From NCBI RefSeq assembly GCF_024347055.1, contig NZ_AP024895.1:3162001-3226000 (forward strand): 64,000 nucleotides of DNA, in the 5' to 3' direction. Position 1 is the stretch's first letter, and every line of letters begins with the position of its first letter. The notes under the pieces were generated by a model. It was not told where the DNA came from, searched no databases, and worked only from the letters and a program-made list of their open reading frames with translations. Position numbers and translations under genes: made by a program. This document shows, piece after piece, positions 9,255-17,303 of this stretch. The DNA comes from Vibrio porteresiae DSM 19223. GTDB taxonomy: Bacteria > Pseudomonadota > Gammaproteobacteria > Enterobacterales > Vibrionaceae.

Positions 9255-9276
9255 AAGCATGATAAAGATCACATTT
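9255..9276 (+). promoter_or_regulatory. Candidate CRP binding site
   Basis: The 22-base site has the core TGAT-AAAGA-TCACA and matches the CRP consensus (AAATGTGA-N6-TCACATTT) at most right-half positions and the left TGA. It lies 40-60 bases upstream of a likely start of the RNA candidate at 9316. It is centred about -42 for a -10 element TACCTA (9296-9301), or about -50 for CATAAT (9304-9309). Confidence 0.55.
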
Positions 9277-9315
9277 TCAGATATTTTTCAATGAATACCT
9301 AATCATAATGAAAAC

Positions 9316-9487
9316 ATAAATAGTCACAATGTACTTTTTAGGATAATCTGCACTCGTTGGTTAATGTTCAGGCAACATTGTCTGACAAATTAACTGACGA
9401 AAAAGTGAATCCACTGATTTTCAGTACATCCACTTTTTGTGTAATGCATCTGTGACTATTGGCCCGCATATTTGCGGGCTTTTTTTT
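9316..9487 (+). ncRNA. Candidate structured small RNA gene with intrinsic terminator
   Basis: This gap has no plausible protein but has ordered RNA structure. A 9-bp closing stem joins ATAGTCACA (9320-9328) and TGTGACTAT (9451-9459). Inside it are AATGTT/AACATT (9363-9368/9374-9379) and a two-part hairpin: AAAAAGTG/CACTTTTT (9400-9407/9431-9438) enclosing ACTGA/TCAGT (9413-9417/9421-9425). A strong intrinsic terminator follows (GCCCGC...GCGGGC, 9462-9479, then eight T). A -10-like CATAAT at 9304-9309 and a CRP-like site lie upstream. The preceding gene ends at 9228, so this could also be its 3' UTR. I do not recognise it as a named RNA. Confidence 0.55.
9462..9487 (+). terminator. Intrinsic terminator ending the RNA candidate
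   Basis: Six-bp GC-rich stem GCCCGC/GCGGGC with loop ATATTT, followed by eight T. It terminates the candidate RNA, and any read-through from ygfZ and the ybaK-like gene. Confidence 0.88.
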
Positions 9488-9790
9488 AGAAGTTTTACGG
9501 CAGCATTACATTTTAACTAAAACATCCACTATTCTTACGAACGTCATAAACCTTTGTTTCAATGACCCACCCAAACGTCTAAGAACAAAAATATAAATAA
9601 GTTGGCAACAATCTTGCATAGGTAACAATGTCTCCAGACGCAATAAGGAATTGTGAAAAGTGTCTATGGCAGCACATTTTGCTAATAAATAGATTTTTCA
9701 CCGGAGATATATCTGCACTTGTCACACAAAAAATCACTCAGTTCAGATATGCTTACCTCGCAAATAAAAACAGAAGGACTCAGAACAGAG

Positions 9791-9997
9791 ATGAGACTGT
9801 TTAAGCGCTATACACCAAACATGATCGCTAAGCACGTAAGTCGCCTATTTAAAGGGCGTATCTATATCTATGGCATTGGTACATTTGAGTTTGATAATGG
9901 CAAATTGATTTTGCCAGAGAAGGCTGAGCCACGGCATTTCCAGACCGTCAAAGAAGTGAACCAAGAGATCATGCGCCTACGTTGCGCTCACGCTTAA
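9791..9997 (+). CDS. ytfK: YtfK-like protein (DUF1107), stringent-response modulator
   Basis: From the ATG at 9791 the product is 68 residues, the length of E. coli YtfK, and aligns throughout: RLFKRYTPNMIAKHV, then LFKGRIYIYGIGTFEFDNGK, then EVNQEIMRL. E. coli YtfK binds SpoT and favours (p)ppGpp accumulation under phosphate or fatty-acid starvation; that role is inferred here. Upstream in-frame TTG (9719) and ATG (9749) would add non-homologous residues. AAGGA lies about 12 bases upstream, longer than usual. Monocistronic, between two opposite-facing regions. Confidence 0.85.
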   Translation: MRLFKRYTPNMIAKHVSRLFKGRIYIYGIGTFEFDNGKLILPEKAEPRHFQTVKEVNQEIMRLRCAHA

Positions 9998-10071
9998 GCA
10001 GTTGAAATAAAAAGGGTTGGTATAAAACCAACCCTAGAAGTATCGTTAGTTAATCGCTCGTTAGATAACGG

Positions 10072-11301
10072 CTACGACTGATGCACTTGACCTGTCATTT
10101 TAGCGAGTTCTGGCAGTTCACCTTTTAGACCCAATGCACGTTTCATGATCTCATCTTTAGCACCTGGTAGATGACCTACTAATTGCATTCCGATACCACG
10201 AATCAGTTTCTTCGCAGGGTTATTTCCCTCAAACAGATCTTTAAAGCCTTGCATCGCAGCAATCATTTTTGCAGCTTCCGCTTTGCGCCACCGTTCATAA
10301 TGACGAAGACTACGTTTTGCACCAATATCTTCCCCATTTTGCCACAGAGCGATCACTTCTTGTGCAAGGCTCGCAGCATCGAGCAATCCTAAGTTAACCC
10401 CTTGACCTGCTAATGGATGAATCGTATGCGCGGCATCGCCAACCAAAGCAACTCTATCGAGCACAAAATCTCGGGCATAACGCATTCTTAGAGGAAATGC
10501 TTGTCGCTCACCAACCACCTGACAAACACCCAATCGAGCATCAAATTCAGTCGTCAATGCTTGGCTAAATTTCTCATCACTCAGTTCCAACAAACGCTCG
10601 GCACGTACAGGGTCTGTAGACCAAACTATCGAGCACATATGAGGATCTGACATGGGTAAGAATGCCAAAGGTCCCATTGGGGTGAAAATTTGCCGCGCGA
10701 CACCATCATGAGACTCAACAGTGCGTACATTAGCAACGATGGCACTATGTCCATAATCCCAATGAGTTAGCGGAATATCCATCTGCTTACGTACCCAAGA
10801 ATTGGCCCCATCGGCAGCAACCACCAGCTTAGCGGTGATAGATTGCCCATCATTAAGGGTCAACCAGGCTTCACTCTCCCCAATGGCCATACTTTGTACA
10901 GTCTGAGGAATGTGCAAAGAAACATTCATCTGCTTCTTCACTTGCTCTAGCAGAGCCAGTTGAATCACTCGGTTTTCAACAATGTGGCCAAGGTTAGGTT
11001 GAGTCATTTGATTGGCGCTGAATTCGATGCGCGAAAAGCTATCTTGTTCCCACACTTCCATCGCCATATAAGGGGAAGCTCTGCGAGCCAAAATTCCATC
11101 CCAAGCATTGAGATTACGCAGAATCATTTCAGTAGAACGACTTAAGGCAGACACTCTAACATCGGGTAACTCGGCGAGGTTTTCATCAGGGAGACGCCCT
11201 TCGATAACTGCAATACGTAGATCGGTGTTTTTCAATGCAGCAGCCATTGCTAAACCCACCATTCCACCACCTACAATCGCAATATCCACACTTTGCATCA
11301 T
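10072..11301 (-). CDS. ubiI: 2-polyprenylphenol hydroxylase UbiI (VisC-type FAD monooxygenase)
   Basis: Flavoprotein hydroxylase (409 aa) of aerobic ubiquinone synthesis (C5 hydroxylation of the polyprenylphenol ring). The FAD Rossmann motif IVGGGMVGLAMA is near residue 8. The DG motif (AADGANSWVR) is near 160 and the FAD/ribityl motif GDAAHTIHPLAGQGVNLG near 285. It follows ubiH by 13 bases in the order ubiH-ubiI. UbiI and UbiH are paralogues; the assignment rests on gene order and on similarity to VisC. Confidence 0.88.
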   Translation of the reverse strand: MMQSVDIAIVGGGMVGLAMAAALKNTDLRIAVIEGRLPDENLAELPDVRVSALSRSTEMILRNLNAWDGILARRASPYMAMEVWEQDSFSRIEFSANQMTQPNLGHIVENRVIQLALLEQVKKQMNVSLHIPQTVQSMAIGESEAWLTLNDGQSITAKLVVAADGANSWVRKQMDIPLTHWDYGHSAIVANVRTVESHDGVARQIFTPMGPLAFLPMSDPHMCSIVWSTDPVRAERLLELSDEKFSQALTTEFDARLGVCQVVGERQAFPLRMRYARDFVLDRVALVGDAAHTIHPLAGQGVNLGLLDAASLAQEVIALWQNGEDIGAKRSLRHYERWRKAEAAKMIAAMQGFKDLFEGNNPAKKLIRGIGMQLVGHLPGAKDEIMKRALGLKGELPELAKMTGQVHQS

Positions 11302-11314
11302 AATTGATTACCTT

Positions 11315-12490
11315 TTATCGGTTCACGATTCCCAACGTTCGTTTGAGCAATGGGGCTTTGAGCAACGCACAGTTATCCATCAATGCAAGTCCCACATTTC
11401 GTCCGACGCTAAGCGTTGGGAGATCATTTGAAAACAGGTGAACAAGTGAAGAAGTTAATCCAATCGTCATTTGACGATCATGTTCACGTCGAGTTTTATA
11501 ACGCGCCAATTGTTGATAGCTCCCTAGGGCATCACCTCTAGTTAACTCTTCCGCTAAGCTGGCAACATCGCGAATGCCAAGATTAAATCCTTGTCCAGCT
11601 ATGGGATGCAAGGTTTGTGCAGCATTACCCACAATAGCAAAACGATGGGATACCACTTGTGAACGAGTACGAAGCACCAATGGATATGAAGCACGCTGCC
11701 CCACTCGAATCAATTTACCTAGTCGCCAGCCAAAAGCCTGCTGCAACTGCTCAAGAAACTGTTCGTTACTGCAAGTAAGTAGTGCTTCAACTTTGTCAGG
11801 TGGCTGGCACCAAACCAACGACATTCGTTGGTCACTCATCGGTAATAAGGCAACGGGGCCGCAAGGAGTAAAGCGTTCAAATGCTCTTCCTTGATGAGGT
11901 TCGCTGATTTCCACATTCGCAATGATGGCATATTGTTCAAAATCATGCTCTTTGAGTTCTAGACCAAGCTGCTCACTGCAAGTCGATAACGCGCCATCGG
12001 CTGCAACCAACATCTTACCTTGTAACTGTTCGCCATCCGATAAAGTGACCGTAACAGACTCTTGCGAGCGTTTAACATCAGTCACGCTTAATGGGCAATA
12101 CTGACTGATTTTTCCATGCTGGCTAATCTTAGTTTGGTAGATCCGGCCAACATCTGCCAATTCAATTACATATCCAAGCGCTTCTAAGTTGGCTTCTGCA
12201 TGATCAATCTCTGTCATACCAAAGTGAGAACGATCAGAAACATGAATGTGTGTGATGGGGGTTGCAACTGGGCGTAAGTCGTCCCATAAGCCAAATTGCT
12301 TAAGCGTATTGACGGTACCATAAGATAGAGCAATCGCCCGAGAGTCAAAACCAGGATGAGAGATCCCTTCTTGTTGATAGGCTTCAATTACCGCAATCGA
12401 CAAAGATTGCTGGCTTAACTGATTTAATGCCAATGCTAGTGTGCCACCAGCCATTGCTCCACCAGCAATAATTACATCAAATGACTTCAC
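11315..12490 (-). CDS. ubiH: 2-octaprenyl-6-methoxyphenol hydroxylase UbiH
   Basis: FAD monooxygenase (391 aa) for C1 hydroxylation in ubiquinone synthesis. The N-terminal motif is IIAGGAMAGGTLALAL (near residue 7). DG is in VAADGALSTCSEQ (near 163) and the C-terminal motif is VGNAAQTLHPIAGQGFNLG (near 285). GNAAQ instead of GDAAH is typical of the UbiH branch and separates it from its neighbour. It lies 21 bases after ygfB and 13 bases before ubiI. No pepP lies between ygfB and ubiH, unlike E. coli. Confidence 0.9.
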   Translation of the reverse strand: MKSFDVIIAGGAMAGGTLALALNQLSQQSLSIAVIEAYQQEGISHPGFDSRAIALSYGTVNTLKQFGLWDDLRPVATPITHIHVSDRSHFGMTEIDHAEANLEALGYVIELADVGRIYQTKISQHGKISQYCPLSVTDVKRSQESVTVTLSDGEQLQGKMLVAADGALSTCSEQLGLELKEHDFEQYAIIANVEISEPHQGRAFERFTPCGPVALLPMSDQRMSLVWCQPPDKVEALLTCSNEQFLEQLQQAFGWRLGKLIRVGQRASYPLVLRTRSQVVSHRFAIVGNAAQTLHPIAGQGFNLGIRDVASLAEELTRGDALGSYQQLARYKTRREHDRQMTIGLTSSLVHLFSNDLPTLSVGRNVGLALMDNCALLKAPLLKRTLGIVNR

Positions 12491-12511
12491 GCGTTTGCTC
12501 TCCTTAGCTGT

Positions 12512-13087
12512 TTAGTGCAACGTTGGCTTTTTTTCCTGTGTTGGTCGAACACCAAACTCAGCATGCAACGTAAGAACACACGCTTTTACGTGTTCAATCA
12601 CTTGTTCGAGCAATTCAGCTTGCTCTTCCAAGTCATCATCTTCATCAATACCTAACTTGGCCATCTCTTCAAGATCTTCTAACGCTTCGCGAGCTGCAGG
12701 CGATGCTTTTTTAGTATCAGCCCCTGCCAATCCTAAACCAGAGATAAAGTGGTTAATCCACTCAGCTACGCTATCAGCCAATTCAAACACAGCATTTTCA
12801 CCGGACACGTTTGGTAGGTTAATTGTCAGCTCCATGCTCAATTGGCTTAGTTGATTAAATGTTGCCTCTAACATGTTTTTTGCCTGAGTCAGCAAGAAAA
12901 CAGGCCATCCCATCCCATCATTAGTGTAATCAAACAACAGAGGTTGCCATGCCGAACCTTCGAGACTTAATCCACCAGCAGCAAATCCTGTTAACAAACC
13001 ATGCAGTTCTGCAGGTGTCATATCTAAGCTAGCTTTTTTGAGTTCGTTGGTCAGGTCAGCATATTCAGGAAAAATGTTATCGCTCAT
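12512..13087 (-). CDS. ygfB: YgfB/YecA-family protein (UPF0149)
   Basis: 191-aa acidic helical protein of the UPF0149 family. The conserved patch TPAELHGLLTGFAAGG is near residues 24-39 and the acidic stretch GIDEDDDLEEQAELLEQV near 148. No enzymatic motif is visible and the function is not established. First gene of a ygfB-ubiH-ubiI group, divergent from zapA as in E. coli. There are only ordinary promoter-type sequences in the 240-base gap to zapA. Confidence 0.9.
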   Translation of the reverse strand: MSDNIFPEYADLTNELKKASLDMTPAELHGLLTGFAAGGLSLEGSAWQPLLFDYTNDGMGWPVFLLTQAKNMLEATFNQLSQLSMELTINLPNVSGENAVFELADSVAEWINHFISGLGLAGADTKKASPAAREALEDLEEMAKLGIDEDDDLEEQAELLEQVIEHVKACVLTLHAEFGVRPTQEKKPTLH

Positions 13088-13328
13088 AAATGGGGCTCTG
13101 TTGTATTAAATAATGCCCATCCTATCACTTCAGCGATCTTGCGAAAACGTCCAAATAGTTATCCTGCACACCTTTTAATCAAATTGCCCAATAACTGAGT
13201 TTTTGCTTCGTGTTTTATGACTTAAGCGAGTGAAAAGCTTGAATCTTACAGCGGCTTTTCCTATAGTTGGCGCTCGATACCAAATAACGGTATGGTATCT
13301 TTAGTTACGCTAACAGAGTTCACTAATC

Positions 13329-13634
13329 ATGAGTAATCAAGCGGTTGACGTTGAAATTTTAGGTAAAATCACTCGAGTCAATTGTCCCCCAGGACAAGAA
13401 GAGTCATTGATTGGTGTAGCCAAAGATCTTGATCAGCGATTGAAAGATATGGCCGAGCGTACTAAGGTAACCAATGAGGTTAAACTCCTCACCATCGCCG
13501 CGTTGAACATCTGTTATGAGCTTCACGAAGCTAAACAGCAACAAAGTGATAAAGCTAAGATGCAGGAACGTATGGAAAAGCTGACCGCATCATTAGAAGA
13601 AGCATTAAGCAAGGTCAAGCCCGGACAGCTTTAA
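13329..13634 (+). CDS. zapA: Cell division protein ZapA
   Basis: Small FtsZ-ring-associated protein (101 aa). An N-terminal globular part (VDVEILGKITRVNCPPGQEESLI) is followed by a C-terminal coiled coil (about residues 60-98, EAKQQQSDKAKMQERMEKLTASLEEAL) that dimerises to bundle FtsZ filaments. It is followed by 6S RNA and ygfA, the standard zapA-ssrS-ygfA arrangement of gammaproteobacteria. Confidence 0.95.
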   Translation: MSNQAVDVEILGKITRVNCPPGQEESLIGVAKDLDQRLKDMAERTKVTNEVKLLTIAALNICYELHEAKQQQSDKAKMQERMEKLTASLEEALSKVKPGQL

Positions 13635-13648
13635 CCTAGTGCATCAAG

Positions 13649-13834
13649 AATTTACCCTGGAGTGTTCGTGTCGGGATTGAAGTCCCTGAGCCGATAAGCA
13701 ACGAAACAGGGTTGGTACTTGGAAGCTATTGAGCAGGCTCGGCTTGTACCGAGAAGCCTACGGTTACCATTGCTAGCCCGCCTTGAACCAGCTGGTTCAA
13801 GGGTCCTAATCCCAAACGGCACTCCGGGGTTCCC
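13649..13834 (+). ncRNA. ssrS: 6S RNA
   Basis: Regulatory RNA that binds sigma-70 RNA polymerase by mimicking an open promoter. The ends form the closing stem CCCTGGAGTG (about 13655-13664) with GCACTCCGGGG (13819-13829). The conserved blocks GTCCCTGAGCCGATA (13682-13696) and CCTTGAACC...GGTTCAAGGG (near 13781-13804) match E. coli 6S RNA. It lies between zapA and ygfA as in enterobacteria. The exact ends are estimated from the stem; the 3' end touches the ygfA start codon region, consistent with co-transcription. Confidence 0.92.
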
Positions 13835-13835
13835 T

Positions 13836-14423
13836 ATGCCAAATCATCGTGATGAAATACGTCAGCTGATTCGCCAGCGTCGTCGACAACTCAGTCAAGA
13901 TCAGCAACATCAATCCGCATTAAAGCTCGTTGAACAATGTATGCAACAAGAGCTTTTTCATGCGAGTCAGCATATTGCTCTTTATCTTTCCACCGACGGC
14001 GAACTCAATACTCAACCTCTTATCAATGCACTCTGGCAAGCAGGGAAATCCGTGTATCTCCCGGTATTGCATCCTTTTTCTAAAGGGCATCTGCTCTTTT
14101 TGCACTACCAAGCCAACACGCCTATGACGCTAAATAAGTTTGGTATTTCTGAACCGAAACTGGATCAACGCTTGATCATTCCGACAGACCAACTCGATGT
14201 CATTTGTACCCCTTTGGTTGCTTTTGATGACTCATGCCAGAGACTCGGAATGGGGGGCGGTTATTACGATCGCACTCTTGCCCCTTGGTTTCATACCCAA
14301 GTTGGCGCAACGCCCATCGGCTTAGCCCACGACTGCCAACAAGTCGATAAGATCCCAACCGAGAAATGGGACATTCCCCTGCCGATGATCATCACGCCTA
14401 GCCAACGATTTTCGGCCAGCTAA
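13836..14423 (+). CDS. ygfA: 5-formyltetrahydrofolate cyclo-ligase
   Basis: Converts 5-formyl-THF to 5,10-methenyl-THF with ATP (195 aa). Family motifs are IRQLIRQRRRQLS at the N-terminus, DVICTPLVAFDDSCQRLGMGGGYYDRTL (near 125-152, given here as overall pattern; the GMGGGYYDR part is diagnostic). The real start is the ATG at 13836; the frame stays open further upstream only because it runs through 6S RNA. Start and 6S RNA 3' end are adjacent, as in E. coli. Confidence 0.93.
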   Translation: MPNHRDEIRQLIRQRRRQLSQDQQHQSALKLVEQCMQQELFHASQHIALYLSTDGELNTQPLINALWQAGKSVYLPVLHPFSKGHLLFLHYQANTPMTLNKFGISEPKLDQRLIIPTDQLDVICTPLVAFDDSCQRLGMGGGYYDRTLAPWFHTQVGATPIGLAHDCQQVDKIPTEKWDIPLPMIITPSQRFSAS

Positions 14424-14598
14424 CCTCTAAAAACGGTTAACTGTTTTTCACTATGTAGTTCAGTTTGGTGAAGTGATGAGAATAGCTATGCCCTACTCAT
14501 TTAGACTCAAGTGCAAGGGTTCAGCTTCAAGTCATTTGGGTAACGGTATATAATCCCGCTCGTATCTGACCCCATTTAATTGCTATCAGGAGATTGGC

Positions 14599-15255
14599 AT
14601 GACTCAAGATGAAATGAAAAAGGCCGCAGGTTGGGCTGCTTTAAAATACGTTGAAAAAGGCAGCATTGTCGGTGTTGGTACAGGTTCCACTGTTAATCAC
14701 TTCATCGATGCATTGGGTTCAGTGAAAGACGATATCAAAGGTGCAGTTTCAAGCTCTATCGCATCAACTGAGAAGCTAAAAGCATTAGGCATTGAAGTTT
14801 ACGATTGTAATGATGTAGCTCTGCTAGATATCTATGTTGATGGTGCTGATGAAATCAACCCACAACGTGAAATGATTAAAGGTGGCGGTGCTGCACTCAC
14901 TCGCGAAAAAATTGTTGCAGCCATCGCTAAGAAATTCATCTGTATCGTGGATAGCTCTAAAGCAGTCGATGTTCTTGGCAAATTTCCATTACCAGTTGAA
15001 GTGATTCCAATGGCGCGCTCTTTTGTTGCTCGTGAATTGGTTAAGTTAGGTGGTGACCCTGTATATCGTGAAGGTGTTATTACCGATAACGGCAACGTGA
15101 TTTTGGACGTGCATAATATGCACATTAGCCAAGCGAAAGACATGGAAGATAAGATCAACGGCTTGCCAGGTGTGGTAACGGTAGGTCTATTTGCCCACCG
15201 CGGTGCTGATGTGGTGATCACAGGAACACCTGAAGGTGCTCGAGTAGAAGAATAA
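14599..15255 (+). CDS. rpiA: Ribose-5-phosphate isomerase A
   Basis: Interconverts ribose-5-P and ribulose-5-P in the pentose phosphate pathway (218 aa, family length 219). Phosphate-binding GVGTGSTVNHFI is near residue 26; the active-site loop DGADEINPQ near 81 and GGGAALTREKIVA near 93 are characteristic. CAGGAG lies 7 bases before the ATG. The 175-base gap from ygfA holds a promoter-like stretch only. A strong terminator follows at 15282. Confidence 0.97.
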   Translation: MTQDEMKKAAGWAALKYVEKGSIVGVGTGSTVNHFIDALGSVKDDIKGAVSSSIASTEKLKALGIEVYDCNDVALLDIYVDGADEINPQREMIKGGGAALTREKIVAAIAKKFICIVDSSKAVDVLGKFPLPVEVIPMARSFVARELVKLGGDPVYREGVITDNGNVILDVHNMHISQAKDMEDKINGLPGVVTVGLFAHRGADVVITGTPEGARVEE

Positions 15256-15281
15256 GTTATTCTTTATATAGAATTTTATGA

Positions 15282-15308
15282 ACGGCACTGAAAAGTGCCG
15301 TTTTTTTT
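15282..15308 (+). terminator. Terminator after rpiA
   Basis: ACGGCACT-gaaa-AGTGCCGT stem followed by T8. Confidence 0.92.
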
Positions 15309-15394
15309 AGAGCAAAAATTTATTATCTCTTATTCCGTAAATTTCTTACCCAAAGCACAAAAAGTTTGTTAATTTAGTGGGCAGAAGATGCCCA

Positions 15395-15410
15395 ACGAAA
15401 ACGTTTGCTT
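15395..15410 (+). promoter_or_regulatory. Candidate PurR-type operator upstream of serA
   Basis: ACGAAAACGTTTGCTT matches the PurR consensus ACGCAAACGTTTNCGT in all but two or three positions, with the central AAACGTTT intact. It is about 78 bases before the serA start. A small perfect hairpin (TGGGCA-gaaga-TGCCCA) lies just upstream. LacI-family regulators share this core, so another family member could bind. Confidence 0.4.
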
Positions 15411-15487
15411 TTCATAACAAGACTCAATAACCTATTTGAGCTCAGGTGTATCTTAGCTTCCCCCTTCCATATTTAAGGACGAGAATA

Positions 15488-16717
15488 ATGGCCAAAGTTT
15501 CATTGGAAAAAGACAAGATCAAGATTTTGCTACTCGAAGGTGTTCACCCATCAGCTGTTGAAGTACTTCAATACGCTGGCTATACCAACATTGAATACCA
15601 CAAAGGCTCCTTACCTGAAGAAGAGCTAATCGAAGCAATCAAAGATGTGCATTTTGTCGGTCTTCGCTCGCGTACTCACCTAACAGAAAAAGTGATTAAC
15701 GCTGCTGAAAAACTTGTGGCTATTGGTTGTTTCTGTATCGGTACAAACCAAGTTGATCTAGAAGCAGCCGCGGTACGCGGGATCCCTGTATTTAACGCAC
15801 CATTCTCAAACACTCGTAGTGTGGCAGAATTGGTTCTAGCGGAAATGATCATTCTATTCCGTGGTGTAGCAGAGAAAAACGCTCTAGCACACCGTGGTAT
15901 TTGGAAAAAAAGTGCAGACCACTCATTTGAAGCACGTGGTAAAAAATTGGGTATCATCGGTTACGGACACATCGGTACTCAACTTAGTATCCTTGCTGAA
16001 AGCCTAGGTATGTATGTTTACTTTTATGATATTGAAAATAAACTGACTCTAGGTAATGCCACTCAAGTTCACACCATGAGTGAACTGCTTAATATGTGTG
16101 ATGTTGTGACTCTGCATGTTCCAGAAACACATGACACCATGAACATGATGGGTAAAGAAGAATTTGCTCGTATGAAACCGGGCTCAATCTTCATCAACGC
16201 TGCTCGTGGTACTGTTGTTGATATTCCTGCACTGTGTGATGCTCTTGAATCTGGCCATCTTGCAGGTGCGGCTGTTGACGTATTCCCAACCGAACCCGGT
16301 TCAAATACTCAACCTTTTGAATCTCCACTGATGAAATTCGATAACGTTATCTTGACTCCACACGTAGGTGGTTCGACTCAAGAAGCGCAAGAAAACATCG
16401 GTATTGAAGTTGCTGGTAAACTGGCTAAATACTCAGACAACGGCTCAACACTATCTAGTGTGAACTTCCCTGAAGTATCTCTACCAGAGCAACGTGACTG
16501 CTCACGTTTACTGCATATTCACGAAAACCGCCCAGGTATTCTGAATCAGATCAACACCATCTTCGCTCAAGAAGGGATCAACATTGCAGCTCAATACCTA
16601 CAAACATCACCAAAAATTGGTTATGTAGTAGTTGATGTACAAGCAGCTCGCTCTGAAGAAGCTTTGGAAAAACTAAAACAAATCCCTGGCACTATTCGTG
16701 CTCGTATTTTGTTCTAA
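15488..16717 (+). CDS. serA: D-3-phosphoglycerate dehydrogenase
   Basis: First committed enzyme of serine synthesis (409 aa). NAD-binding motif GIIGYGHIGTQL is near residue 157. The catalytic Arg/Glu/His set appears in INAARGTVVD, FPTEP and LTPHVGGSTQEAQENI. The C-terminal ACT domain (about 338-409; LHIHENRPGILNQINTIF) carries serine feedback inhibition. I chose the ATG at 15488, which matches E. coli SerA (MAKVSLEKDKIK) and follows AAGGA; an upstream start adds 14 unrelated residues. A terminator follows. Confidence 0.98.
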   Translation: MAKVSLEKDKIKILLLEGVHPSAVEVLQYAGYTNIEYHKGSLPEEELIEAIKDVHFVGLRSRTHLTEKVINAAEKLVAIGCFCIGTNQVDLEAAAVRGIPVFNAPFSNTRSVAELVLAEMIILFRGVAEKNALAHRGIWKKSADHSFEARGKKLGIIGYGHIGTQLSILAESLGMYVYFYDIENKLTLGNATQVHTMSELLNMCDVVTLHVPETHDTMNMMGKEEFARMKPGSIFINAARGTVVDIPALCDALESGHLAGAAVDVFPTEPGSNTQPFESPLMKFDNVILTPHVGGSTQEAQENIGIEVAGKLAKYSDNGSTLSSVNFPEVSLPEQRDCSRLLHIHENRPGILNQINTIFAQEGINIAAQYLQTSPKIGYVVVDVQAARSEEALEKLKQIPGTIRARILF

Positions 16718-16740
16718 CCACCAGCGCTTTTGTTAGATAT

Positions 16741-16766
16741 AAAAAAACCAGCCTCGGCTGGTTTTT
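16741..16766 (+). terminator. Terminator after serA
   Basis: AACCAGC-ctc-GGCTGGTT stem with T6 on the plus strand and A6 before it; it can also serve the convergent ilvIH operon. Confidence 0.9.
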
Positions 16767-16807
16767 TATTAATTTTTTCTTAGGGTTAACTGCGGACTTT
16801 CTTAGGC

Positions 16808-17302
16808 TTAACTGCGTAATGCACGTTCACCACGAGAAATACCGACAATACCACTTCTCGCTACTTCAACGACTTCAGTAAATTGAGCCACAGATTTAAC
16901 GAACGCATCAAGCTTGTCACTTGTACCTGCCATCTGCACTGTGTAGTGCGTTGGCGTGACATCGACAATCTGACCACGAAAAATATCTGCCATGCTCTTC
17001 ACTTCTTCGCGAGCTGAACCCGTAGCCTTTAATTTCACTAACATCAGTTCGCGTTCGATATGCTCGAACTCACTGACATCTTGCACTTTGAGCACATCGA
17101 TAAGCTTGTGCAGCTGTTTCTGAATTTGCTCTAACTGCATGTTGTCTGAATTAGTGGTGATGTTTAGACGAGATAAAGTTTCATCATCCGTAGGCGATAC
17201 GTTTAAGCTTTCGATGTTGTAGCCGCGTTGAGAAAATAGACCAACAACACGAGACAAAGCACCAGGTTGGTTTTCCAATAGCAACGAAATAATATGTCTC
17301 AT
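16808..17302 (-). CDS. ilvH: Acetolactate synthase small (regulatory) subunit IlvH
   Basis: Regulatory subunit (164 aa) of acetohydroxyacid synthase III; confers valine inhibition. The N-terminal ACT domain (RHIISLLLENQPGALSRVVGLFSQRGYNI, spread over residues 2-30) is followed by the C-terminal ALS_ss domain. It begins 1 base after the ilvI stop, a tightly coupled operon. Confidence 0.97.
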   Translation of the reverse strand: MRHIISLLLENQPGALSRVVGLFSQRGYNIESLNVSPTDDETLSRLNITTNSDNMQLEQIQKQLHKLIDVLKVQDVSEFEHIERELMLVKLKATGSAREEVKSMADIFRGQIVDVTPTHYTVQMAGTSDKLDAFVKSVAQFTEVVEVARSGIVGISRGERALRS

Positions 17303-17303
17303 G

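Noticed and set aside
9719..9790. N-terminal extension of the ytfK frame from TTG 9719
   Set aside because: The YtfK homology starts exactly at the ATG 9791 and gives the family length; the extension has no similarity.
13719..13835. N-terminal extension of ygfA
   Set aside because: It is the 3' part of 6S RNA read as codons.
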